From positions 14,518,698-14,582,697 of the forward strand of contig NC_054869.1 in assembly GCF_018320785.1 (NCBI RefSeq): DNA of 64,000 nt, in the 5' to 3' direction. The DNA is from Cheilinus undulatus (lineage: Eukaryota > Chordata > Actinopteri > Labriformes > Labridae). Below are positions 46,677-59,000 of the stretch, one piece after another. How positions within the stretch are numbered: the stretch's first letter is position 1; each line of letters opens with the position of its first letter. Both the position numbers and the translations under genes were made by a program. Under the pieces are notes generated by a model. That model was not told where the DNA came from. It worked only from the letters and a program-made list of their open reading frames with translations, and did not search any database.

Positions 46677-48052
46677 ACAGACAGTGCCATATGTAGGGCT
46701 GACCTCAGCGGTCAGCCAAAAATGTGGTTTTGAAAAGGATTAGAAAAGTTTATATCTTTCATTTCTTCTCCGGCAGAACCATGAAATACAGTTCAATCAG
46801 GTGCAAGAGCACAAAAAACCCTCTCATAAATCAGCACGCCTCCACTTCATCTCTACCTCCCGGGTTAGCCTCTCAAGACTCTTTCTTCCCTGCTTTCCAA
46901 CAGTAGAAGTCATCTTTTAGAAATATTGATTTAACGGTATTATTTGGAGATTCTTCTATTTCTTGATGGATTTTCTGTTAAGCTCCAGAGCTGAGTGCAG
47001 CTATCTTTTACACATAATCAAAATTCGCTGTCTTACCTGGCTGACCTTAAAGCCCTGTTTTAAAGAGATAAATTGCTGCAGTTAGCCAGCTCACTGCCAC
47101 CTGAATGCAAACTGTTTGCAGCATGTTTGGTGTGGAGGAGGAGAAGTACAGGAAAAAAAAGGCACCTATTGACACCATTAGTCAAAGGGTGCCTATCACA
47201 GGAGATAAACCTATTCTTATTCCACAACTCTGTCTAATATCCCGCTTGCTCTTCTTGTCAGTAATTAGACATGTGAGATGATTTAATTTGCTGCAGAGCA
47301 GACGCAGCTACCTTGACTGCTGATAGGTAGAGAGCCTCTAGCAGACTGTCCCTGGGTGATAATGGCAGGCGCGCACATGGACAGAGAGAAGAATTAAATC
47401 ACAGCTTTTAGCCCGTCTCACCCAAGCTCTTGTGATCAGCATCTTAAAGCAGGACTCAGCCAAGCAGTATGATTTCTTGAGGAGAAAAAGGGCTGCTCTC
47501 CTCTGTTTTGTCCCTCAGGAGATCCCTTTGTTGACAGCTGCTCGAGGACAGACTTAACTCACTTGTCCTTGCTCGCCGAGTTTAACTTCTAAGCCACCTT
47601 GTCCTTCATTTTTGTCTGATACTTGTGTCACTGTTTGTAGTTCAGACGTCTGTTTTGTGTTTGTGTTCATGTGCCTAAAGGAGGGAAGATGGGTGGTATT
47701 TGAATAGAGCGATAATAACAGCTGCTGTTAGGTGTCTAGGGATGGAGATGGTCTGTAAAGAGCTGGTTCTGTATTGTTCAAAAAACTGAAAATCAATAAT
47801 GGTTTAGCTTATTGATGCTGCTGCCTAGTCCCACAGGCTCTGTGACGTGTTTTGTAAAGACCCTTCCCATTCAGTTTCCACCCTGCCAGGTTTCCTCCAT
47901 GCATTGTCTCAGAAATGTGTCCCTTTTCCAAGTGTTTGGAGTTGGCTGAAGCTGAGGGTCTTCAGCTGATTCAGTCTGACTGAGATACTCATTTCACTAA
48001 ATAACACCTTACATTCATTCAGGCGTACATTTTAGACATAACTGATAGCTCA

Positions 48053-49862
48053 TATTTACATAGCACATTAGATATTTGATAAGTTTGATCATTTTTGTTG
48101 AATAAACACAGATTTGTTATTCCTTTCTTCTGCATGTGGCCTTTCTCTTTGTTACCTCCCTGAGTCAGCTGGTAACAAATGGGAGCTCATTATTGTATTC
48201 TCTGGACACAATTGTGAATGCAAGATTCATGAATTGTTGCATAGTTTTGAGGGAGTGTGTCACACATATTTACTGATTGTGTAATGAGAGAGGCTTTCTG
48301 TTAGTCTGTCTTATATCCACAGGTGTTTTTTGCATTGAATTTGGCCTTGTTTTCATGATTTTCAAGCAAGACTTCAAGGCTGCTAAGTCAGTGGGAAGCT
48401 ACATCCCTTGTAGGGCTGTGTATTTCCCCCAGCCTTACGATACAACAGGCATCGCGTGGGGTCGCAATTAACATGCCCTACAATGAATTCACTTCAGGAG
48501 CTGTTCTGTACTGTTGTGGTAAACAGGAAGGTGTAGCTTAAAGGTTTGTACACTTTAAAACTTTTAAATTCAGACCATCAGAGATCCAAGTGAATTAAAA
48601 TAGTCTATCTATAACCACTGAGCTATTAGTAAATTCAAATACAGTAATTGTTAACTTTTTAAACTTAAAACTGTTGTCTCTCTTGCTGTTGTTTCTTAAT
48701 ACTTTTCATATAATATTGTGGTTTCACTTTACTTTAAGTCCATGTTAATTTGTTGGAATGACCTTTTGCTTTACTTCTGTATAAATCAGCTCTGCTGTTT
48801 CTGAATGAATGGATGACTGAGAATTAAATAGCTTTACGAACACAGCCTGAAGCCATTGTTATCAGCGCCACTTTTCAACTCATGTCTTTACAAATAATGC
48901 ATAAACTGCTGCTTATGATCTCCGGATCAGAAGTTGAAGTTAAACTTTTAGTTTACAGCGTCATTCAGAAGGGTGGGGTATCGTTTGGGTTTTTCTGATA
49001 CCAATGCTTAATCGATACTTTTTATACGGTGCCTAAACGGTGGCCTGAATTAATACTTCTGAGGTTAAAAAAATGTGTTGTAAGTCAGCAGGAGAATAAA
49101 AGCTGTCTGGGTATCGTAAATGATTTGCAGAAATATCGTTCTAAGGTGCCAATCAAACATGGAGTATAAAAGGAAACTGGTGCAAGTTAAACATTAATCA
49201 CAAATTCCATCACCTATTTCTTGCCTTTCATATGGTGGCAGGGTATCTATATAAAGTACCAATATCTGTGTTGTAATTCGGTCCGGTAAGTTTCATTGGT
49301 ACTGGTACCGTGTAAGTGCCGGTTTTCCATACTTATCACTATTGTTATAAGAAACCTAAAGTAATCCACTATCTTTGCTTTAAGCCTGCTGGCTGTAAAT
49401 AAACACTATCCATGTTACCGGTCTGAGTACGAAATTGTTTTGTCTGAGGAGTGAGACGTGTGCTGGGGCTGCATCGTCTGGTTCTATGACTGCTGCAATC
49501 TGCTGGCTTTTTTTAAACTGCACCATGGGGGATATATGATATAAAACTGCCGTCACAGCATCTGCGTCCATATTGAATCTGTAAAATTGGTATCTATACT
49601 TGTATCTGCAAGGTACTTGTGGCGATATATTGCCATAAAGATGTTTTTGAGCACAGACCTATTCCCTTGTAGGTAAGCCTTTTGTTGTTTCCAGTTTGTC
49701 AGTTTGCACGAAAGCAGGATGTGGTAACAAACGGTAACAACTAGCTCAGGGAGGTAACAAAGAGGGAGGCCACACGCAGATTAAAGTAACAACAAATTTG
49801 TTTATTTAACAAAAATAATCCAAATGATCTAATCACTAATGTGCTATGTAAATGTGAGCTTT
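48053..49862. repeat. Long inverted repeat pair, about 135 bp arms
   Basis: The left arm (48053-48187), in reverse complement, matches the right arm (49727-49862) in order. Shared phrases are GGTAACA, CTCAGGGAGGTAACAAAGAG, GGCCACA(T/C)GCAGA, AACAAAT(C/T)TG and AATGTGCTATGTAAAT. The arms are diverged, roughly four in five bases alike by eye. The 1.5 kb between them contains other repeats and no frame. Either the long ends of one large element or two copies of one family facing each other. Confidence 0.75.
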
Positions 49863-50359
49863 TAGTCATGTTTGAAATGTACAGATTAATGAAATGTGTG
49901 GTGTAATTGAGGTGAAATGTGCATCGAACCAAAGAAAGGATGAGATGTCAGCAGCAGACCCAGCTGAGAGAGAATGACTATTTTAATCAGACTGGCTTAT
50001 ATGCCTTTCTGGAGAACCCCCTCAGCTGAGCAGGAATCAGCTGACGACCCTCAGCTCCACCCTAAAGCCAATTCCAAACACCTGGAAAAGGGACACAGAC
50101 CTGAGAGACTAAAGCTGTTTCTCCAAGTCCAGAATCCTTCCTCTGTAGGGTGGATCCTCCTGAGTGAGGTTCTACCAGGGAGACAGGCAAGAGTCCTCAC
50201 TGGCAACTGTCAAACACACATTTGGAACAAACTAGTGAGTATGCATGAATACATCATTAGAATGGTCACACCCATTTACCCAACGGCAGCAGAAAATCAA
50301 AATGGGAGGGATACTAACAACAGCTTGTACAACTTTTACCCAGCGCTCTCTAATATGCT

Positions 50360-50455
50360 TTAACATCATCATATAATTGCATTATATATAATATGTTAAT
50401 ATAAGCATATTCATCATATAATCTAATTTTATAATATAATCATATTATACGGCCC
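50360..50455. repeat. AT-rich low-complexity tract
   Basis: Repeated ATATAAT and CATATAAT words over about 95 bases. No function can be read from it. Confidence 0.8.
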
Positions 50456-51168
50456 TGCTTTACCCATCCAGCTTTACTTAGATACCATAAAATTATGATG
50501 ATAATTTATTTATGGGGGAAAAACAGGAAATTTAAAAGAAGATTGAGTGCTCAAGGACCTGGCTTCCTCCTGATATTGTGGCTTTTTCTTTTTTCTTTGA
50601 AGAGACAGAAAAAAATGCGCATTGGATTGTGGGTAATTTGCGAGCAGAGGATACAAAGGCGCATCCTTGAAAATTCTCTGTTCGAAGGACTCAGTCTTTG
50701 AAGGATCCCTTACATTGGAACAGTCCTTGATGTTGTATCCTTCAAAAACTTTCCAGGATCCTTCCTTGGCTTGAGAAACAGCTAATGCATGGAGATTAGA
50801 AACTGTATGGGAAAGGTCATCACAGATATCACTGGTGTAAAAACATACTGTAGTTCTTGAAAGGGGAATAATAGCTAAAATAACATCAGCATTGCACATG
50901 AAATTAAACCAAAATGTAGCACCTTCAAATTTCAGCCTTAAAAGAGAAAAAGACTCTGGCTGCTTTGGGATTATGATGCGGTCTTAACACTGACTTCAGT
51001 GCTGCTGCAGGACAATTTCTTCATCTGCTCAGATCACAGCTAAGAAGTTCTTTTAAACTTTGTGGCAAGCCTAGTTAGTTAAGAATATTAGTCCAGAATT
51101 CATGTAGAATTCTGTGGTGGAATTGGTAGAATTAAAGTTTATTAGCAAACTTAAAGAGCTGTAAGTTA

Positions 51169-52637
51169 CAGTTAAAACCAGAAGTTTATATACTAGGAAC
51201 ACTTAACTTGGACTACACTTTTCCTTTTTTCGGTCAGTTAGGATTACCAAAAATTTTTTTACTTGCTGAATGCCAGAATAATGAGAGAGGGTTTTTTTTT
51301 TTTTTAAGAAAATGTTTAATTACTTTCTTTAAAGTCAGAATTTTGCATATACTAAGATTACTATGCTTCTAAACAATTTTGGAAAGCCCAGATGATGGTG
51401 TCATTGTTTTGGCAGCTTCTGATAGGTTAATTGATAACATTTGAGTGGGTTGGAGCCACTCCTGTGGATGTTTTTTAAAATCCAAAGAATTCAGCCAAGA
51501 TATCAGGAAGAGAATTATGGACCTCCATAAGTCTGGTTCATCCTTGGGTACAATTTCCAGATGCCTGAAGGTGCCATGTTCATCTGTTCAAACAATTATA
51601 CGCAAGTAGAAACACCATGTGAATGTCCAGCCATCATACCGCTCAGGAAGGAGATGGGTTCTGTGTCCCAAAGATGAACGTGATTTGGTGCGAAATGTGC
51701 ATATCAACCCAAGACCTTGTGAAGATGCTTGCCGAAGTTGGTCAGAGAGTGCCAATATCCACAATGAAATGGGTCCTGTACACACATGGGCTGAAAGGCC
51801 GCTCAGCGAGGAAGAAGCCATTACTCTAAAAGCAGAATAAAAGCCAGATTACAGTTTGCCATGCACACAGGGACAAAGATCTTAATCTTTGGAGACATGT
51901 CCTGTTATCTGATGAAACTAAAATCAAACTGTTTGCCATAATGACCATCGTAACATTTGGGGGACTAAGGGGGAAGCCTGCAGGCCTGAGAACACCATCC
52001 TAGCTGTGAAGTACAGAGGTGGCAGCATCATGTTGTGGGGATGTTTTGTTACAGGAGGGACTGGTGCACTTCACAAAATAGATGGCATCATGAGAAAAGA
52101 ACATTATGTAGAAATATTGAAGCAACATCTCAAAACATTAGCCAGGAAGTTAAAGCTTGGGCGTAAATGGGTCTTACAAATGGGTAATGACCATAAGCAT
52201 ACCGCCAAATTAGTTACAGAGTGACTTAAGCACAACAAAGTCACTGTTTTGGAGTGGCCCTGATCTAAATCCTAGAGGAAATTTGTGGGCAGAGCTGAAG
52301 AGGCGTGTGCAAGCAAGGCAACCTACAAACTTGACTCAGTTACACCACTTCTGTCAGGAGGAATGGGCCAAAATTCCAGCAAACTCTTGTGGAAGGATAC
52401 CTAAAATGTTTGACCTAAGTCATGCAGTTATGCTAACAAAATACTAAGGAAATGTATGTAAACTTCTGACTTTGAAGAAGTAAAAAAAACCCTCTCCCTC
52501 ATTATTCTGGCAAGTAGAAATAGTTTTTGGTAATTCTAACTTTCCTAAAACAGGAAAAGTTTAGTCTGATTTAAAGCCAGACAGTGAGAAAAAAGTTGTC
52601 TTTTTATACAGTTGATGTAAACTTCTAGTTTCAACTG
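51169..52637 (+). mobile_element. Tc1-like transposon, both ends present, broken transposase
   Basis: Flanked by TA on both sides. The left end CAGTTAAAACCAGAAGTTTA and the right end, in reverse complement, CAGTTGAAACTAGAAGTTTA are inverted. The inner parts of the repeats also match (GGATTACCAAAAA, GCCAGAATAATGAGAGAGGG), giving arms of about 180-200 bases with internal direct repeats, as in the Sleeping Beauty-like group. The transposase (about 51490-52440) shows DIRKRIMDLHKSGSS, GGSIMLWGCFVTGGTGALHK and HKHTAKLV but has stops and frame changes. Inactive. It lies in the disp3 5' intron. Confidence 0.9.
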
Positions 52638-52923
52638 TATGTTGAAGTTATAGAGATGGATGAGTTCTGGGTCACTCAGTAAATTAGACAAATGTACATA
52701 AAATGTCATGTGTTGAAATGTCACATTAAGAAAACCAAAACTCAGTTTTTGATTAGAAACTTCAATAAATACAGGTGTAAAGATAAGGAATATGTTTGTA
52801 TTTCAGGGATATAAAATAGATATAACAGATTGAACTTTTTGATCTTTTAACCAAAGCTCTTCGTAGCTTTATACTATTTCTGTAGTTATTTTTGTCATTT
52901 TGTCCTTACACCAGACAATAGCG

Positions 52924-53035
52924 AAGTATCGATAGCTGTATCGATAGCAGTATCAATAACAATATCGATAGTGGTATTGATAAGGTCTTGGATCGAGTGT
53001 CATAAGGGTATCAATAAAAAAATTGACGATTTCCA
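52924..53035. repeat. TATCGATA-rich cluster before disp3 coding exon
   Basis: Variants of TATCGATA/TATCAATA occur about seven times in 110 bases, ending 23 bases before the disp3 exon acceptor. Similar ATCGAT words occur at the ends of the hAT element at 33334-33882, so this is probably the end of a decayed hAT-like copy. Confidence 0.6.
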
Positions 53036-53065
53036 TCCCTATTCCTGTCCCTGACAGGTTCCAGT

Positions 53066-56000
53066 ATGGACGTGGAGGATGATCCGCCACTGTTCCAGAG
53101 TAGCTGGGGAGGGATAGAAGACGAGGAGGAGGAGGAGGAAGACGTGGATGGAGTGGTTCATTCAGAAGGTCGGAGCTGTTTCTCTGTGGAGGCTGGAGCG
53201 TGTGGGCTGTGGAGGGTGCTGGGCTGGGTGTATACTCAGCCCTGGGCTAGCGGAGTGGTTTTAGGAGTAGCTATCCTGCTCCCATGTGCCCTCTTTGCCT
53301 ATATGCTCCTCTACTGCCCTCCTCTGGACATAGACCTCTCCTACAGTGCCTTTGAGGTTCACAGTCACTTCTCCGCTGAGCGCTTTGACGCCCTCACCAT
53401 TGCCGTTAAAACTCAGCTGGGCTCCTGGGACAGGCGGAGGCGGGACTTAGATTACAGCGAGGCCGATGCCCTGCAGGAGCTTCTGTTGCAGAAACTGGGC
53501 AGGCAGGGAGCGTTCAACAGGACAGATAATGAGGGCGTGAGGTCCTCCACTTCTCAAAACAACACTTTAGACTCAGGAGTTGATCAGAGGAGAGACGCTG
53601 TAGTGAGGAGAGATAAAAGAACAGCGCAGGATTTGACTCAGGAGAAAATAATGAAGCACAAGAACTCGCATGAAAGAGCAGAGGAGGACGAATTGAGACC
53701 GTGGGAGGAAAATTCAAGTTTGCCGCTCATTAGGAGGCGCAGGTTCACTCCCAATTACTACACACAGAGTCAGGCTATGTGGAGGATTGAGCTGGTGTTT
53801 GTGGCTCAAGGAGACGGTGATCAAAACATCTTTACCCCAGAGCGTCTGCAGACTATTCATCATGTGGAGCGTCTGCTCATGCAGCACCCACAGTTTCATC
53901 AATTCTGCTGGAAGCCTCTAGAGATGTTAAGAGATCTGCCTCTGGGGCCGTCCTACTGTTCCCCTCCCAGCTCCCTCCTGTCCTACCTTTACCCCAGTGA
54001 GAGAGGTGGGAAGATTTACTATGACGGCATGGGCCCAGATTTGGCTGATATTCAAGGTGAGTCCACAGCAGAGAGACTGAGGCAAAAATTACAGTCTTCA
54101 GACATAAAAGAATACCTCTGAGAGTCCCCCTAACAGTGCTGTGGGTATTTTCAGGTTCTCTGAGTCTGGCCATCACCCACCCTCAGTTCTACTGGTACGT
54201 GGATGAGAGTCTGTCCCCCGAGCATCTCTCCTCCTCTCTTTTACGCAGCGAGATCCACTTTGGAGCTCCTCTTCCTTCCTACTACTCCCTGCAGGATCGA
54301 GCCGAGGAGCAAAGAACTCACTTTAAAAACTTTGTGGTTCAGTATGCAGACATGCTGGCCAAGCAGTCTACCAGGTCAGCAAGAAACACATTTATTGTGA
54401 AGCAAAATTATTAATTTGAGATGCTTTTTCTATTGAAATATTTATTTTGTGTTTCTGTTTCTGTTCCCAGCCAGGTGAAGGTGCTGTATGGTGGAACAGA
54501 GCTGTTTGATGATGAGGTGAGACACACCTTCCACAATGACATGATGCTGGCTGTCATCAGTGGAGCCTGCATCACCGTGCTCGTCTATGTCCTAACCTCC
54601 TTTTCTGGTACAGTATTATCTATTCCCTACTCCTCTTGCTTTAGTGTAATCATATCGCCATATTTGAGTTGTCAATGGGATTTTTTTTCTGATTGCTTTG
54701 CAGTGTTTCTGACTTTCTTTGGACTTGCCAGCATCGGTCTGAGCTGCCTGATGGCTCTTTTCCTGTACCATGTTGTCTTTGGGGTGAGGTACCTGGGAAT
54801 TCTCAATGGAGTAGCAGCCTTTGTAATCATCGGGATAGGTAAGGGGAAAAAACAGACATTTTTTCATTCTAGCAACTGGGCTACTATAAGAAAATAAGCA
54901 TGTAGTCTTACTTTAAGTATGTTAGAAGAGTCAGACTCTGGTTAGCGTAGTGTAGCGCAGCATAAAGGCTGGAATCAGAGGAACAGCTCTTATGCTCTGT
55001 GTAGTACACTTTAACTTTAAAATCGTAGATTATAGCAGTGTCTCTGGTTGAATCTTAGGACCCACCAACACCTCCTGAATGAGCAATCGTAACCTAAATT
55101 TCAGAAATTTTTTCAACAAATCATATTTATTAAACAGTGAATACTGAGTTTTGGATCTATTTTGGAACTGTGACTAAACAAAGAGATGGGATAAGCGTAT
55201 GATTGTAGAGACCCTATACTGATATGCATGCATACATTGCATTCTCTTTCATTTTCCTTGATAAGGTGTAAGTTTTGATTATTTTCCAGAGATTCTAAGA
55301 AACTAAAACATTAAAATAAAAAAAGTTTTGTTTCTCCAGAAACTGAGCTAAACAGGTTTAAATCTCAAGGAAATGACCAAAATTAACTCATTGTCATGGG
55401 AAATATAGAGTAAAATAAAATATACTGATGTATTTCAGCTTAAGCCTTCTATTCATCATTCACAGTTTTTAAAGGAACACCTTGACAGCACAGTGAAATT
55501 GGCTCTGACACATTTTTGGGTCTGGACCCACCAGTTGAGAACCACTGGTTAAGAGTTTTAGGCTTTGTTGAGAATTATTTCTTGGATTTTCTCTTGCTCT
55601 GGATGACTTCCACAGTGAGTCAGCAAGCAGAGACAGAAGTGCCATTTCTTTTTTAGTCCCATGGAAAAATATCACCCTGGGCTCCACCACTTCACTTACA
55701 GACAAAAAATTGATTTTTCTGTGAAGAATATGTCAAGTAACTAATGCTGGGGGAGCTAAAGTAATTTATTTCATGTGGATTTAACTACCAGGTCAATTAT
55801 AACATGCACAAATCGAAGCCACCTTTAAAAATTAAAGCCGTTTCACACATATGCCCCTGAAAAGTCCTGGCAGGCTGCACCTGAAATCCTCCTTCATTGG
55901 TTGTTCAACAGGCACCTCACAGCAGGACACAATGGCTGGAGATGCAGTTTCCCGTTGTGATTATGTGTCCTGCCTATTTGCAGCACGCATTACTGAAGGA

Positions 56001-59000
56001 CACCACTAGACGGCACATGAGAAAGCTCAGGTTTAAGACTACCTGATGTGTAAGATGTGAACTACAAACAAGGAAACACTCAAGGAAGTTACTGAAATGT
56101 CAATTCTGAGATAAGAAATAAATTATTATTAACATTATTAATACATAGTACCACCAAATGAGCTCAGACTGATGACCAGTATCACACAGTTAGCTCTTTG
56201 TTTCTTAACATTTTCCTCTGTGCATAGATCTAACAGCAGAAAGGTACCGGTTGAATTCAGGACCATGTTAACTAATGTCTTTCAGCCAAATGTGGTTGTA
56301 GATGTTGTTTTTACAGCAGCAGATGAAAACAAGAGTCCTAGCAATCTCTATTTTTTAAAGTTTTTCTTATGATACCTGTCTGGTAAAGGAGATCAGTTCA
56401 CTACTGAGCTGCCTGAATCTGGAGAGACCTGGTGCCTGGGCTACAGTTTGCAAACATCTTTACCTGGGGTTGTGTCTGTGTCGTTGCTGAAAATTATTCA
56501 GGCATTTGTACACTTAAAACAAGTTAATTTTATTTTTCTTCCAAGGCGACAATATAAGCAATGTCCATAGAATACAAAACAACAACATAACCTTCCATCT
56601 CTAAGTGTAATACAACTTGCCCTTTTGCGTAGCCCTTCCGGGATCACACACCTGACCCTGACATACAATCATCATAGTATTTATAACTAAGCTGCAGTCA
56701 TGCAGCGACACCCACTGACCATACAGAAAACCCATTTATTAACTATCACAAATTTAGACTCTTAAACTATCCATATCAGATATTTCATAAAAAACTAAAC
56801 TAGTATGGACAGCCACTGAAACACTCAACTGACTATGCACGGTCACTTTTTGAGCTGTAACAACCATAGTGTTTTCATTTTTTTTTTTACAGTTTGAAAC
56901 GTCGACTCACACAGTCAGATTCATCCGTCTAAAGCCGGGTGTACTCTGTGCGATTTCAAGTGGACCGTACGACGGTCGTGGCAGAATGTCATCTCACACA
57001 GTGCGACTGAATTGTTTACGACACACGACCATTGCGCACGAGTTGTGTGCTCACACTGTGCGATCCTAATTCTTTTTTAAAAAGTCTCAGGGTCTGAGGG
57101 TGAAGTGTTTCCAGCAATTTTCTCTCTCTCTCCCCCCTCCATCTCTTATGCTCTCTCTCTCTCTCCCTCTCCTGCTACCTCTCTCTGTCTCACACACACA
57201 AAGCATCATGTCTATGTCAGCTGCAGGTCCATGGCTAGGAATGTTTCCTGCTCATTCATTTCCTTTATCATAGCAGGTGTGGAGGGGCATCAGAAAGTTA
57301 TTCTAGCTGTTGTCATGGTAATTTAGGACGCTGTCTGACAGTTTACAAAGGAAAACAATCCCCCAAAGTTGTTTATTCTGCTCATGTTTCTGCTCTCACT
57401 GTGAAGTGTCTGGAGTTGTATGACCAAAATATCAAACATGCCAGAATCCTCACGACCAGTTGGGAGCAGGTCTGACTTTCGTATGTCCCAGTACACAGCA
57501 TGAGAAACGACGCCCAATCCAACTGAGTCGCACGACTCCAAATTTGTGGCTGAATCGCGGGAAATTCGCACAGTGTAGACCCGGCTTAAGCTAGTTAGAC
57601 ATGCATGTTTGAATCTACAGTGACATTAACATATCATAAAGGTGTAAAAGGATTGTAAACCTGTTTTATTAGTTTGCCTTTAAAACTTTAAACGATTGTT
57701 GTCACTTTAAGCCATGGCTGTTGTGTTGACTGTCACACCTCCTTTGCCTCCACACTTCTACCAGCCTTGTGGGGGATGGGAGGAAAAATCGATACAGCAT
57801 AGTATTGCATTATTTTGTCTGGTGATGTATAATATCTTCTCGTCCACCAAGTAACAATTTTTTCAAATTAATTGCTAATATGAGCTGAAGTCTATGATAA
57901 TAGAAAAATAAAATCAATTGTTTGTCCAGTGAGGTCAGCAGAGGTGATGGTTGTAGAGCAGGAGAAAGTTAGTACAACAGGCATGTCAGCACAAGGAGAA
58001 GGACATTAGGAATGTAAGCAGGGTGCAAATGAGAGGGACATGACACATGATGTTCGCAAGAGGTGCTACGTGAAAATAAAATACTGTGGAAATATGACAA
58101 ACATGAGAGCAAGACTAATGCTAAATCAGCGAAACAGTTGAAAAAATGGTATCAATCGCAATATATCACCATAAATGGTATCGCAATACTGACTGTATTG
58201 CAAATCGTTTCAAATTGCAATAATATTGAATATCGTGACCAAAGTATCATGATAATACTGTATCGTGGGGCCACTAGTGATTCCCACCCCTACAGTCTTG
58301 TGTATACTGCATCTTGATGAATCTGCACCTGGTAGTTATCAACAAGTATTTCTCCAGTCTAATTCTGTCAGACAGGAGTGTTGTTGGAAGTCTGAAGATA
58401 TGCAAAGAGTCTAACACTGAGATGGCAGGTTTTTGCTTGTAACATACAGTTTTGTGCAAAACTTACAGGCATATTTGGGTCAGATCTTGAGGCTGCACTA
58501 AGGTGTAGATGTGGCAAATAAGCCATCTGAGGGTAGCATCAGGTGTGTTGTATATCACCAGGGACATGGGGAAAAATAAGTCCACAAAGCCCACACCTTT
58601 ATTGTGGTGTAAGGGGTACCTCGGGTACCATCCAAGTGTGTAGACGGATTGCCACGAGCCCCTGGTCATGTTGTGGAAGTCCCAAGGGCCTGAAAACCTC
58701 TGGTGGTCTCTGGACATATGGATGGGGGTGAAAAGGCCCAGAAAAATGAGATGCTGTCAAGCTTGACCTTGTCTAACAAAAAACACACACACAGCCGCCT
58801 CTTTAAAGGGTAGGTATGTAACATAATAAGTTCATGAAAGAGAATGTTTCTTCCCCAATCCCCAAGCTAGCAAGCTGGATAAAATGCCATATTAAAATCA
58901 TGTATATAAAAAAATAGAAGAAAAAACTTATTTCAAGAATTCAAACCACAAGAAAATGGAAACAAACCAGAGGCATTGGTTGCATTCACCAATTACTCTA

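Larger units (their letters stand above)
41094..53057 (+). other. disp3: Large 5' intron of disp3, repeat-rich
   Basis: No further exon was recognised. It holds a hAT-like repeat (44375-45023), a tandem duplication (45392-46060), a CAGT microsatellite (46633-46676), a long inverted repeat (48053-48187 and 49727-49862), a diverged repeat with ATCGATAC words (about 48970-49330), an AT-rich tract (50360-50455), a Tc1 transposon (51169-52637) and a TATCGATA cluster (52924-53035). The stretch 41.1-44.0 kb shows no recognisable structure. A 129-codon frame at 49974-50363 has no recognised domain. Confidence 0.5.

Noticed and set aside
49974-50363. 129-codon plus-strand frame in the disp3 5' intron
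   Set aside because: No recognisable domain and it sits next to repeat sequence; not enough to call a gene.
52924-53035. Short regularly spaced repeats that could suggest a CRISPR array
   Set aside because: Eukaryotic context, 8-base palindromic words with irregular spacing and no unique spacers of constant length.
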